A stretch of 64,000 nucleotides of DNA, taken from assembly GCA_943736015.1 (NCBI GenBank), contig OX031059.1, forward strand, positions 46,511,159 to 46,575,158, given 5' to 3'. Below are positions 45,842 through 55,098 of the stretch, piece after piece. The notes under the pieces were generated by a model, which was given only the letters and a program-made list of their open reading frames with translations, was not told where the DNA came from and did no database searches. The DNA is from Tridacna crocea (taxonomy: Eukaryota; Mollusca; Bivalvia; Cardiida; Cardiidae). How positions within the stretch are numbered: position 1 is the first letter of the stretch; every line of letters begins with the position of its first letter. Made by a program: the position numbers and the translations under genes.

Positions 45842-46499
45842 TTGATGACGGTATGTATGATAACTTCGCGAGCCAAGGTTACGACAACTACATGGATCTT
45901 ACCTTGGCGGATTGAGCCTGATTTCGAGATTCCTGTGGTTCGCCCCCTATCGAATGCTGCTTTTATCCCCCTTTACATCTCATTCCTGATAGCCAATGAA
46001 ATATCGTTTTACAAACCACTAACAAATACAACAATTCAACATAAAGCAATAACCACAAACATGCTTTGACATTTATAATAATAATAATAAGTACTTTGTT
46101 TTAAGAGGGTGAAAAAGACTCATTTAGTTGATAAAATAATCTCCCATGAGGCCCTCTGAAAAAAAAATGTACAGTTAAAACAAAGGGTCAATTCATAGGT
46201 CAAACTGAAACTTTCTGTAAATATTGTTCGTCTATGTTTTTCGGTAATAAATCATTACAGATCCTGCACACACGGTGTTATCCATGTTTACCATCTATTT
46301 TTATCTGAAAGGTTGCAACCTTGTTCTATTTTTATCAAAGATGAACTGCTACAAGCAATTTGATTGTGCAGTTAGAGCTCGCTGCAACCAATGAAAATGC
46401 GTATCGGGGGAATGTTGAAATCAAGCTTGATCCGCCAAAGATAGAGTAGCGCAGTGAATCATCACTCTTGACTTGCGAAGATGGTATAATAAAGACTGA
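45842..46499. mobile_element. 658-bp fold-back element with 9-bp target duplication
   Basis: ATGCAAAAG lies on both sides (45833-45841 and 46500-46508). The arms of about 110 bp are imperfect inverted copies: minus-strand GAAATCAGGCTCAATCCGCCAAGG corresponds to plus-strand GAAATCAAGCTTGATCCGCCAAAG near 46420. The interior has an ATA microsatellite (about 46078). Long terminal inverted repeats with a 9-bp duplication fit a Mutator-like non-autonomous element. The TATA- and CCAAT-like motifs inside are part of the arms. Confidence 0.7.
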
Positions 46500-46547
46500 A
46501 TGCAAAAGCTCATGCACCTCTGACCACTTTGTGCTAAAGTGGCACAT

Positions 46548-46755
46548 AAAGTTTAGCCTTGTTCAAATTGAAAGCATTTGCACTTGAATCTTTCAATGTG
46601 ACTAAAATGGTGCAATACTTCTTTGATAGGGTAGAAAACACTGTGGGAAAAGGAGAAAACGCTGGTAACCAGCATTTTCTCCTTTTCCTGCAACATTTTC
46701 AAAAAGCTTCTTTCCAAGGGTCGTTAAAAGTCTTCATTGTGTGGTAAAGGGTTAA
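46548..46755 (-). mobile_element. Family A MITE, left tip lost
   Basis: Begins at AAGTTTAGCCTTGTTCAAAT. The hairpin is intact, and it ends GGTAAAGGGTTAA. Confidence 0.85.
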
Positions 46756-46892
46756 AAAAGTGATAGATTTATTTGTTAAGAGGTTAAGATGAAATTGGAA
46801 ACATTAATGCTGAATCTTATCATATCTAATTTATTTTAAATACTGTGAAATACTGAATCTTTGAATATTTCAATAAAGATTATCATCACTCC

Positions 46893-47054
46893 ATTGGCTC
46901 TTTACCACATAATCCTGAATTTAAACAATCCTTTGGAAAGAGCCCTTGAAAACATTATGGGAAAAGGAGGGAATACTGGTGACCAGTATTTTCTCTATTT
47001 CTTAGGATGTTTTCTACACTTTAAGGCTAATCTCATCACTTGAGGTGCATTTAA
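46893..47054 (+). mobile_element. Family A MITE, cut by the next copy
   Basis: TTGGCTCTTTACCACATAAT, hairpin GGGAATACTGGTGACCAGTA, and the long arm breaks at TTAA 47051. Confidence 0.7.
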
Positions 47055-47368
47055 CCCTTTGCTAAACATTCCCTGGTTTTTATGACCCTAGGAAAGAAGG
47101 CTGTTGAAAACATAGTGGGAAAAGGAGAAAATGCTGGTAACCAATACACAATCCTGTGTTTTAATGACCCCAAAGAAGATTCTTTTGAAAACATTGTGGG
47201 AAAAGGAGAAAATGCTGCTAACCTGCATATTCTCCTTTTCCCGCAATGTTTTCTACCCTTACAAAGACAGAAACCATGATTTGGGCTTAACTAATTTTGT
47301 AATCTACAAATGTTTTGAATTTGGTTTAGTCCAAGAAAATTTCAGCTGTTAACTGGTAAAGAATTGAA
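47051..47368 (+). mobile_element. Family A MITE with a duplicated left half
   Basis: TTAACCCTTTGCTAAACATT. The left arm ends in CTGGTAACC, then a second 5' segment (ACACAATCCTGTGTTTTAAT) and a second left arm follow before one right arm. The join is at the loop. Confidence 0.75.
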
Positions 47369-47577
47369 TAAAAAATACCAGGGTGGGGAATCACATAGTT
47401 TTTGCACCGATACAATGCAGGAAGAAAAGGTGAAATTTTGACAAAATGCCAAGGTAAATGGCTTTTTCTGTCTGTTGTACTCTGTTCTATTGACTGATGT
47501 ATGTATCATATTCAAGCCAAAAATAATTATTCTGTTGTAAACATTCACATGCTTTGCAAACACTTTGTCATGAAATT

Positions 47578-47808
47578 CTTCACACTTTATCTAATGGCAA
47601 AATTTTAGAACTGTATAAATAATGTACTTGCAGGTGGTTTAAATTAAATGCGACTCAAAAATTACAGTTTCTTCTTAATGGGGTAGAAAACATTGTGAAA
47701 AAAGGAGAAAATGCTGGTTACCATTATTTTCTTCTTTTTTCACATTTTTTTTCAAAAGCATACCTTTTCAGGTTTGTTAAAACTGTGGATTGTGTGGTAA
47801 AGGGTTAA
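47578..47808 (-). mobile_element. Family A MITE
   Basis: CACTTTATCTAATGGCAAAA to GGTAAAGGGTTAA. The right hairpin arm is degraded (ATTATTTTCTTCTTTTTTC). Confidence 0.78.
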
Positions 47809-47986
47809 GCAGAGAGGGCTACATTATCTCTTTGAGCATTAAAAAACATAGATCACTTTTGCTAACAATGTGTGTAGGTCTTACTCCTGCGATCCCCACA
47901 GTCCCCCACCCCCACAACCTTTTCACAAACCACAGATCTATTCACAAATCATAAAACATTCAATCATGTTGAAGATGCATACATGT

Positions 47987-48402
47987 TTAACCCTTTACCC
48001 AAACAATCCCACTTTTAAACCCCTGGGGAAGAAGTCTTTTAACCTGTCACCCCAAAATCCCAACTTTTGACGCCCATGAGAAAGATACCTTTAAAAAACA
48101 TTGTTGAAAAAGGAGAAAATGCTGGTAACCAGCATTTTCTCCTTTTCCCACAATGTTTTCTACTCTTGATAACATTTGCAGACAACAAAGTAATGGGGGC
48201 TAAAAAATTTTAATTTGTTTTCGGAAGGGTAGAAAACATCGTAGGAAAAGGAGAAAATGCTGGTTACCAGCATTTTCTCCTTTTCCTACAATGTTTTCAA
48301 AAGGCTTCTTTCTCAGGGTGGTTAAAAGTCGGGACTGTGTGGTAAAGAATTCAATAATTTTTGTATTAAGAGGTCTAATATTTTGATGTGGTAAAGGGTT
48401 AA
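47987..48402. mobile_element. Compound of + and - family A copies with two adjacent hairpins
   Basis: TTAACCCTTTACCCAAACAA (tip), TTAACCTGTCACCCC at 48039 with a complete hairpin, then directly a - copy lacking its tip (ACATTTGCAGACAACAAAGT, second hairpin, GGTAAAGAATTC), and a final tip GGTAAAGGGTTAA. Confidence 0.75.
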
Positions 48403-48480
48403 TATATGCTTTTCCCATAAATCTATCTATTCACATTCATTCATGTAAATTGACCTATACATTATTGCTTCATCCATCCT

Positions 48481-48690
48481 TTAACCCATTAATTACCATA
48501 CAATCCATACTTTTGACGACCCTGAGACCTGAGACCTGAGAAAGAAGCCTTTAAATGCTTTAAACCAGCATTTTCTCCTTTTCCTACAATGTTTTATTCT
48601 TCACAAAACAAATTTTAAATTTCAATCACTTTTATTTTGTTGTCTGCAAATGATTTCCATTTGCACAAACCTACATATCACAAATCGTTC
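48481..48690 (+). mobile_element. Family A MITE, left hairpin arm deleted
   Basis: TTAACCCATTAATTACCATA, then GAGACCT repeated twice before GAGAAAG, then TTTAAACCAGCATTTTCTCC without the left arm. Confidence 0.75.
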
Positions 48691-48787
48691 AAAGCCTATC
48701 AATATTAGTTCATGTTCAAGACTACCTAACAAAATTTTTGTTAGGTTTTAAGTCAAAAAATGCATTACAGTACATGTATTTTCAATT

Positions 48788-49010
48788 CTAACCTTTTATC
48801 ATACAATCCTGAGATTTACCAACCCTGATAAAGGAAGCTTCAGTAAACATTCTGGTTGCCAACATTTTCTCCTTTTACCACAATGTTTTCTACCCAATCA
48901 AAGGCATAATTCATTGTTTGAGCTACATCAAATCTGTCATCTGCAAATAAATCTGCATAAATTCTGTTGACTAATTGGATATATTTTTCAAAAGATAAAT
49001 ATCAGGTAAC
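48788..49010 (+). mobile_element. Family A MITE, left hairpin arm mostly deleted
   Basis: CTAACCTTTTATCATACAAT, AACATTCTGGTTGCCAACAT and ATCTGTCATCTGCAAATAAA. Confidence 0.65.
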
Positions 49011-49034
49011 AAAATTTTATAACTGAAATATTCT

Positions 49035-49262
49035 TTAACCCATTACCACACAATCCCTACTTTTGACGCTCCTGAGAAAGAAACCTTTTGAAAACACTGT
49101 GGGAAAAGAAGAAAATGCTGGTAACCAGCATTTTCTCCTTTTCCCACAGTGTTTTCTACCCTTCCCAGTACAAATTTCAATTTTTCAGTCGCCTTTATTT
49201 TGTCGTCTCCAAATGCTTTCAATTTGGACCAGTCTAAATTTTCTCGTGTGGTAAAGAGTTAA
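49035..49262 (+). mobile_element. Family A MITE, complete
   Basis: TTAACCCATTACCACACAAT to GGTAAAGAGTTAA, with the hairpin CACTGTGGGAAAAGAAG and mirror. Confidence 0.95.
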
Positions 49263-49578
49263 ACTACAGCTTAAAAATTCCCTGATGTAATTTGCTCTTG
49301 ACAGCAGATCCACGCCATTTCATAGAAAAACCATGACCATTGAAAAAGATCCCTACACCTAATCCTTTCCCTAACCCAAACAAACTGTGGCTCAAATCTT
49401 CCTCCAAGCGACAGCTTTTCATGCAATAATTCTGGAAATTTCGTATTCGGTGTTTTAAAACATACATGGATTTTGATAAAAGACTCTTATGACAATATGT
49501 CGAGCATTGCTTGACAACACCATTTTGGAAAAAAAATCTCTGTTAAAAGAATGTTAGTTGTCTCCATCCATGAGCAAA

Positions 49579-49740
49579 CAACCCTGCATGCGTTTTCATG
49601 ACCCTGACACATATGCATTCTGAAAACATTGTGGGAAAAGGAGAAAATGCTTACTTCCACCATTTTCTCTCTTTCCCACAATGTTTTCTATTCTGGTAAA
49701 TACACTCAGCTCAATTGTACCACTTTCAGATTATTTCCTA
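49579..49740 (+). mobile_element. Family A MITE, both ends lost
   Basis: CATGACCCTGACACATATGC, then a long hairpin with loop CTTACTTCCACC, then GTTTTCTATTCTGG. Confidence 0.7.
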
Positions 49741-50095
49741 TCAATACTGTAAATTTTAAAAAGCCTACGTCTGTAAGGTGTTTCAAAATGAAAACCATCA
49801 TCTTCTTTCCCCATCATTTAGTCAAAAAAGGGATTTCTTAGCATCCATGCTAGGCTGTGAAATCAGCTGTAATAACCCAGAGGAAATATGCTTTGTTCAG
49901 TCAGTGTAATTGAGAGCGGTAAGTAGTTTGGCAACCAATAAAACATTTCCCACCAGGCTAAGCACACCACAATATTGTTAATTTGATCAGCGCTAATGCT
50001 CTGGTTTGGGGAGACATGAACAATTCTCTGTTATGTATTTTCTAACTAAACACCATTAGACTACTGCAGATCCCACTTTTTGACATAATATTAAC

Positions 50096-50324
50096 TTAAC
50101 TCTTTACCACACGATCCCGACTTTAATTGACCCTGAGAGAGAAGCCTTTTGAAAACATTGTGGGAAAAAGAGAAAATGCTGGTAACCAGCATTTTCTCCT
50201 TTTCCCACAATGTTTTCTACTTTTCACAAAATAAATTTCATACTTTCAGTCACATTTATTTTGTCGTCTGCAAATGCTTTCACTTTGGACCAGTCTCAAA
50301 TTTTGTAGTATGGTAAAGAGTTAA
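50096..50324 (+). mobile_element. Family A MITE, complete, 229 bp
   Basis: TTAACTCTTTACCACACGAT to GGTAAAGAGTTAA, with a clean hairpin. Confidence 0.95.
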
Positions 50325-50360
50325 TGCATTTCTCTTGGTAAAGTGAAACACAAAGACGCA

Positions 50361-50585
50361 TTAACTCGTTACCAAACGACAAAACTTTAGGTCTGTCCAA
50401 ATCGAAAGCATTTGCAGACGACAAAATAATAGTGACTGAAAATTTGAAATTTGTTTTGTGAAGGGTAGAAAACATTGTGGAAAAAGGAGAAAATGCTGGT
50501 TACCAGCATTTTCTCCTTTTCCAACAATGTTATCAAAGGCTTCTTTCTCAGGGTTGTCAAAAGTAGGGATTGTGAGGTAATGGGC
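50361..50585 (-). mobile_element. Family A MITE, right TTAA lost
   Basis: TTAACTCGTTACCAAACGAC to GAGGTAATGGGCTG, with a clean hairpin. Only 36 bp from the previous copy. Confidence 0.92.
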
Positions 50586-50866
50586 TGCATGCACTTTTGC
50601 AAGAGTATGGCTCATGAATCTATGTGTATACATGTGTGAGCACGCGCAGGCAGGCAGACAGCAACAGACAGACAGACAGACTCATTTCCACTGAAAATGC
50701 AAAAAAAAAACATTTTCTTTGCTGCAGGGGTGTAATAAAATGATACTAAATATTTACCGTAACGTGATATATCCAAACAGCTCAATGTCTGATGTGTAGC
50801 CTTGGATGTCAAACTTGTTTGCTTAATAAACATACATTTATGCTGAATTACTGATGCTTGACATAC

Positions 50867-51094
50867 TGATCCTTTACCGAGCAATCCCTTTTTTAAATAA
50901 GGACCTTGGGGAAAGCAGGGTTCGGAAAACATTGTGGGAAAAGGAGAAAATGCTGGTTACCAGAATTTTCTCCTTTCCCAGAATATTTCTAACATTTCAA
51001 TGACAAATCATAAAATGAAACAGCATTTGATTTGTTGTCTGCAAAATGCTATCAATTTGGACAGATCTAACATCTTGTTATCTGATAAACAGTT
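50867..51094 (+). mobile_element. Family A MITE, tips altered
   Basis: GATCCTTTACCGAGCAATCC, the hairpin with loop CTGGTTACCAG, and right end GATAAACAGTTTA. Confidence 0.8.
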
Positions 51095-51260
51095 TACTCT
51101 TACCAATCAATCTGATGCAGATAGACTAACTACTATCTGTAGACAGTTAGTCTTCTTTATACTGCAGCCAACTTTGAAAAATATTCTGGCAAAAAGAGAT
51201 TTTACAGCAAGCAACTTTTTCTATTGTCACAATATTTTTCACACATCATTGTAATTTTTG
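51090..51260 (+). mobile_element. Family A-like remnant
   Basis: GTTTACTCTTACCAATCAAT and GGCAAAAAGAGATTTTACAG, with a small extra hairpin (AGACTAACT / AGTTAGTCT). Confidence 0.35.
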
Positions 51261-51299
51261 GGAACTGTATTTCCCTTTGGTATTCAAATGGTATGTCCA

Positions 51300-51600
51300 A
51301 GCCTCGGTAGCGCAGTTGATTGCATACAAGTCTCAAGAACTGCAAGTCACTGGTTCGATCCCTGACTCCCCAATTTCTTTCCAAAGATTGATAATAGTCA
51401 TTTTGACAGGATTCATCATTCTCTCAACGCTGATCATTGTTTCATCGATAGCTATATGGGAAAGCAGTTAATGACTTGGAAAGAATAATGTATGGAGTAC
51501 TCCAGGAAAGCATGGATAGGTGCACTGGTTGGTGGGGTATGATTGACATAATGTTGAAAACAGCATTTAACACCATGCAACCCATCATCAATCAATCAAA
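51300..51600 (+). mobile_element. tRNA-derived SINE
   Basis: Head with A-box TAGCGCAGTTGATTG and B-box ACTGGTTCGATCCCTGACTC. The body has GGAAAGCATGGATAGGTGCA and ATGTTGAAAACAGCATTTAA. The tail ends CATCAATCAATCAAAC. Confidence 0.78.
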
Positions 51601-51759
51601 CTACATTTGCATAAGATATTTCCAAAGTTATCTGCTGCAAATTTCCGTTTTAGTTGGTTCAATCTGATCTAGAATTTACACTGTCTAACAAGTATCTTTT
51701 AATGAAAACTATCCTTGAAATATCAAAACTGGTTTTTACAGTTGGTTTGAAAGTTTTAT

Positions 51760-51992
51760 TTAACTCTTTACCAAACGACAAAATTTAGGACTAGTCTAAA
51801 TTGAAAGCAATTGCAGACAACAAAATAAATGTGAATCAAAAATTGAAATTTAAGATTTATAAAGGGTAGAAAACATTGTGGGAAAAGGAGGAAATGCTGG
51901 TAAGCAGCATTTTCTCCTTTTCCCACAATGTTTTCACTACAGGCTTCTTTGTCAGGGTTGTTAAAAGTTGGGATTGTGCGGTAAAGAGTTAA
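51760..51992 (-). mobile_element. Family A MITE, complete
   Basis: TTAACTCTTTACCAAACGAC to GGTAAAGAGTTAA. The loop is CTGGTAAGCAG. Confidence 0.94.
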
Positions 51993-52384
51993 GAATATTT
52001 CGCAGGATAAGTGTTAATTTTGCAATGTTTGGCAGTCCTACTCAATGAAAATACTTATTTCATGTATACATGTGACTCACGAAAAGGGACCTTCTGGGAA
52101 CTGAAGGCTCCCCAGGGTTGACACTGGACCCTTCAATGACATTTTCTGTATGAAAAGTGGCCATTGTACCATGCTATACAATCATTTTTGAATTATCAAC
52201 TTAAACTGACCTGCACCATCGTTGATCTGTTTTCATGTAACTGATGTACTGAATTCCCAGATGGTCCCTTTTTGTGTGATGAGTCACATAATAATTATAC
52301 ATCCATAAAAAATGTTTATATTCAGATATAAGGTCAAAGGATCACCCAGCCATGTCTCTCTTAGCAATTTTCATTGAATATAAT
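51993..52384. other. 390 bp without a recognised feature
   Basis: Nothing assigned. Confidence 0.4.
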
Positions 52385-52613
52385 TTAACCCTTTACTCCA
52401 TAGTTACTCATTTCTATGCATTGCTTGTAGGAGCCTTTGGAAAACATTGTGGCAAAAGGTGAAATTGCTCGTCACGAGCAATTTCACCTTTTACCACAAT
52501 GTTTTCTATGATGTCAAAAGGTGTCATATACACATAAAAAACAGCTTCATCCTTGCTGTTATTTAGGGTCAATTAGAGATACCATAGAAATGCCTTATGT
52601 GGTAAAGGGTTAA
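52385..52613 (-). mobile_element. Family B MITE, complete, 229 bp, reverse orientation
   Basis: TTAACCCTTTACTCCATAGT to ATGTGGTAAAGGGTTAA. The hairpin GAAATTGCTCGTCACGAGCA is identical in core to the 17.87 kb copy. Confidence 0.93.
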
Positions 52614-52813
52614 TACATGTACACACACACAGTATTTTCAGCTAGCACGCTTCTGGCAAGTCACGCAACTATGCACTGTAGTAAAAGTATGATCAGACGG
52701 TACAGAAAATATCATCTGATCATTGCCCACTTTCTCTGAAAGTCAATCAGATACCCCTGGAGGAAAATCATGAAAATGCAATATTTGGGGCTTTCCCTTT
52801 GACTGCAACGTGC

Positions 52814-52908
52814 TTAACCCTTTACCTAACGATCTCTACCTTGACCAGGAAACCTTCTGAAAACACAGCATTTCTTCCCTTCACTTACAATGTTTTCTAC
52901 CCTTTTAA
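52814..52908 (+). mobile_element. Family A MITE, 5' part, cut by the next copy
   Basis: TTAACCCTTTACCTAACGAT, hairpin mostly deleted (AACACAGCATTTCTTCCC), TTTTCTACCC, then TTAA of the next copy. Confidence 0.7.
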
Positions 52909-53125
52909 CCCATAACCACACTGTGACACAATCCCTACTTTTAACAACCCCGAGAAAGAAGCCTTTAGAAAACATTATGGGAAAAGGAGAAAATGCATCT
53001 TCTCCTTTTCTCACAATTTTTTCTACCCTTCATGAAACAAATTTCATGTTTTCAGTGGCTTTTATTTTGTCGTCTGAAATGCTTTCGATTTACACAAGTC
53101 TAAAATATTGTTGCTTGGTAATGAA
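52905..53125 (+). mobile_element. Family A MITE, loop region deleted
   Basis: TTAACCCATAACCACACTGT. The hairpin is shortened to GAGAAAATGCATCTTCTCC, and it ends GGTAATGAACC. Confidence 0.8.
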
Positions 53126-53392
53126 CCACAAGTTAATTGTTGTTTGCAAAAGTAGAACTGCACGGAGAGAGCAATCTGAATATTTGTCACATTCTTGACA
53201 ATCTGTAAGGATACCTTGCACTCTAAAATTTCATACATGATTAATAAAAAAATTTAAGGTAATGAGTTTTTTTTTCTGCTTGATCTTTATCTACTCCTAC
53301 ACTTTTTCAAATCAACTGTGACAAAATCCATTTTCTTTATAAACATCAGAATTATTGCTACCCGAACCCTACCACTGCCATTCATGATTATG

Positions 53393-53650
53393 ATTGCATG
53401 ATTGTGTGATGTTAAATGCCATTTTCAACATTACTTGCCAGTGCATGCTTTCCGTGCATTTCTTTTACTAGTACTTTGCACAATATTATTTCCCACCCAC
53501 TGGCTGCTTTTCCACTGGCTGCTTTAGTGAATCCTATTCACTATTGTCAGTCCTCAGAAAGAAATTACCTGAACAAGGAATCGAACCACTGCTATAGGGC
53601 CCTTTCTAGCACAAATCAAGATCAGACTACTGAGAATTGTACAATTTGAT
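53393..53650 (-). mobile_element. tRNA-derived SINE
   Basis: On the minus strand: B-box AGTGGTTCGATTCCTTG, body AATATTGTGCAAAGTACTAG and GGAAAGCATGCACTGG, then ATGTTGAAAATGGCATTTAA. Same body as the 51.3 kb SINE. Confidence 0.72.
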
Positions 53651-53752
53651 TGTGAATTTCTACTATCCACCCATCTAGTCATGCCTATAACACTATGGTC
53701 ACAGTGTGAAACTCCAGCCTGCCGATTTTTAGACATCGGTGGAATCTAAAAG

Positions 53753-53844
53753 TTACATGCCACTGGCTGATTGCGTATTACTGGAGTTTGGCTCTGGCCT
53801 CTTGCGCTTTGGTGCTGGCGCCTTGTCCTTCCCCTTGCCGCTGC
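53753..53844 (-). CDS. Candidate terminal exon, Lys/Pro-rich, function unknown
   Basis: Minus strand, following CTCCCTTTAG (acceptor ending at 53845). One frame reads SGKGKDKAPAPKRKRPEP, then NSSNTQSASGM and TAA at 53755-53753. It is more GC-rich than the flanks, with a basic nuclear-signal-like KRKRP. No matching upstream exon was found: Helitron-like sequence lies immediately upstream. It may instead be a chance frame. Confidence 0.25.
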
Positions 53845-53849
53845 CTAAA

Positions 53850-53965
53850 GGGAGCCCAGGGCAGGGTCGAATTTGACCCCAGGGCTATAATGTTGGCACT
53901 CCTGGTAGAGGCCCACTAGATAAAGCTACATACAAAATTTGGTGGACTTTGGCCTTATGAGCATG
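53850..53965 (+). repeat. Helitron-like tandem-unit fragment
   Basis: AATTTGACCCCAGGGCTATA, GTAGAGGCCCACTAGATAAA and GCTACATACAAAATTTGGTG match the units of the 59-62 kb region. Confidence 0.65.
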
Positions 53966-54051
53966 GTTGCCAGCATTTTCTCCTTTTCCCACAATGTTTT
54001 AAAAAGGCTTCTATCTCAGAATCGTAAAAATATGGCATGATAAAGGGTTAA
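53966..54051 (-). mobile_element. Family A MITE, right half
   Basis: GTTGCCAGCATTTTCTCC to TGATAAAGGGTTAA, joined directly to the preceding repeat fragment. Confidence 0.75.
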
Positions 54052-54270
54052 ACTGCTTCTTCTAACAATGTTGATCAAGATCAGACTGAAAAAAGTTAGA
54101 TCATTGATATATTTTGTTTTCTCTTAATTCAATAAGCAACTAACTGCTTTAGCTGAAAGCCCAATGTTCTATGACAGAAAACAATTTGCCAATAAAATTT
54201 TCTTGTTCACTGGCTTGAGAGCAATTTTGAAGCATCATTACTTATTCATTGTACATGGTATTCTTCTTTT

Positions 54271-54285
54271 CCCCCCCCCCCCCCC
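54271..54285 (+). repeat. Poly-C tract of 15
   Basis: Homopolymer; exact length may be unreliable in assemblies. Confidence 0.8.
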
Positions 54286-54330
54286 GTCTAATATTCCTCG
54301 TTTCAATTAAGTATATAATGTTATGGGAGA

Positions 54331-54462
54331 CCACTCCTTCTTGCATGGCTTCGTCCCAATTTAAATACAATACCTGACTGGGAGGTATCTCTTTGGCTCA
54401 GTGGTTAAGGTATTGGCTTTTCGTCCAGGAGTTCTGGGGTTTGAATCCCGCCCGGTCCCTTA
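54331..54462 (+). mobile_element. SINE, same family as the 25.8-26.7 kb array
   Basis: Leader GACCACTCCTTCTTGCATGG, then TTTAAATACAATACCTG, A-box GGCTCAGTGGTTAAGGTATT and B-box GGGTTTGAATCCCG. It lacks the long tail and runs straight into a family C copy. Confidence 0.75.
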
Positions 54463-54738
54463 TTACATGTTTTTTTATGTAATGGAATTTAAGCGTTATT
54501 AGTCACATGCCAGTCATTTGACATTCCCACAATGCTTTAGTGATTTTTGGCGTGAAATCTAAAAATAGCTGAAGAGGCTGCATTAGCCTTTTAAGGGAAT
54601 ACCATCAAAAGAATTTTTTTAGTAATTTTATGATTCTTAATTATTGATGATTTCTATTGTTTTTTCATATAAATTTCAATGATATATTTTTTTTTTTTAA
54701 TTTGGTGTGAGGTGAAAATTCTAAATACCCACCTTTAA
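54461..54738 (-). mobile_element. Family C element, half copy
   Basis: Reverse of the first half of 14352-14898, from ATTACATG through CCTTTTAAGGGAATACC to AAATACCCACCTTTAA. It ends in TTAA. Confidence 0.8.
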
Positions 54739-54941
54739 GCAAAGTACCTCTCATGCTTTTTTATGTGTACGTGGCTAAATCAGTCTAACATATCATTGAG
54801 AAAATAATGGACCAATACTAGTACTTTGGATCACTTCCATAAAATTTAATAGTTGTCTATTCATAACATGAAATAGAAATCTGTAAGGATTAAGAATGAC
54901 AACAAAACTAAAAAAATATGTGTATAGAAGTTATTGCATGC

Positions 54942-55098
54942 TGAACCCTTTAACCAACTCAAGAATTCACAAGTCATTATGTTAAATATATGTGCAAAGA
55001 AGATAATACTGTTTACTTTCATTTTCTCCTTTGTTTGCAATATTTTCAGAGGCTTTTGTTCTGAAGGTTGTCAAATGGATTGTGTGGTAAAGGGTTAA
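54942..55098 (-). mobile_element. Family A MITE, internally deleted
   Basis: TGAACCCTTTAACCAACTCA to GGTAAAGGGTTAA. The left hairpin arm is missing. It shares its TTAA with the next copy. Confidence 0.7.

Noticed and set aside
45880..46000. Minus-strand promoter and first exon (CCAAT, GGGATAAAAGC, CCAAG|GTAAGAT)
   Set aside because: The motifs lie within the inverted arms of the 658-bp fold-back element and recur in the other arm, so they are better explained as repeat sequence.
28272..51370. tRNA genes at the A-box/B-box heads near 28.3, 51.3 and 54.4 kb
   Set aside because: Each is followed by a repeated SINE body or found in several copies, and none folds into a full cloverleaf by eye.
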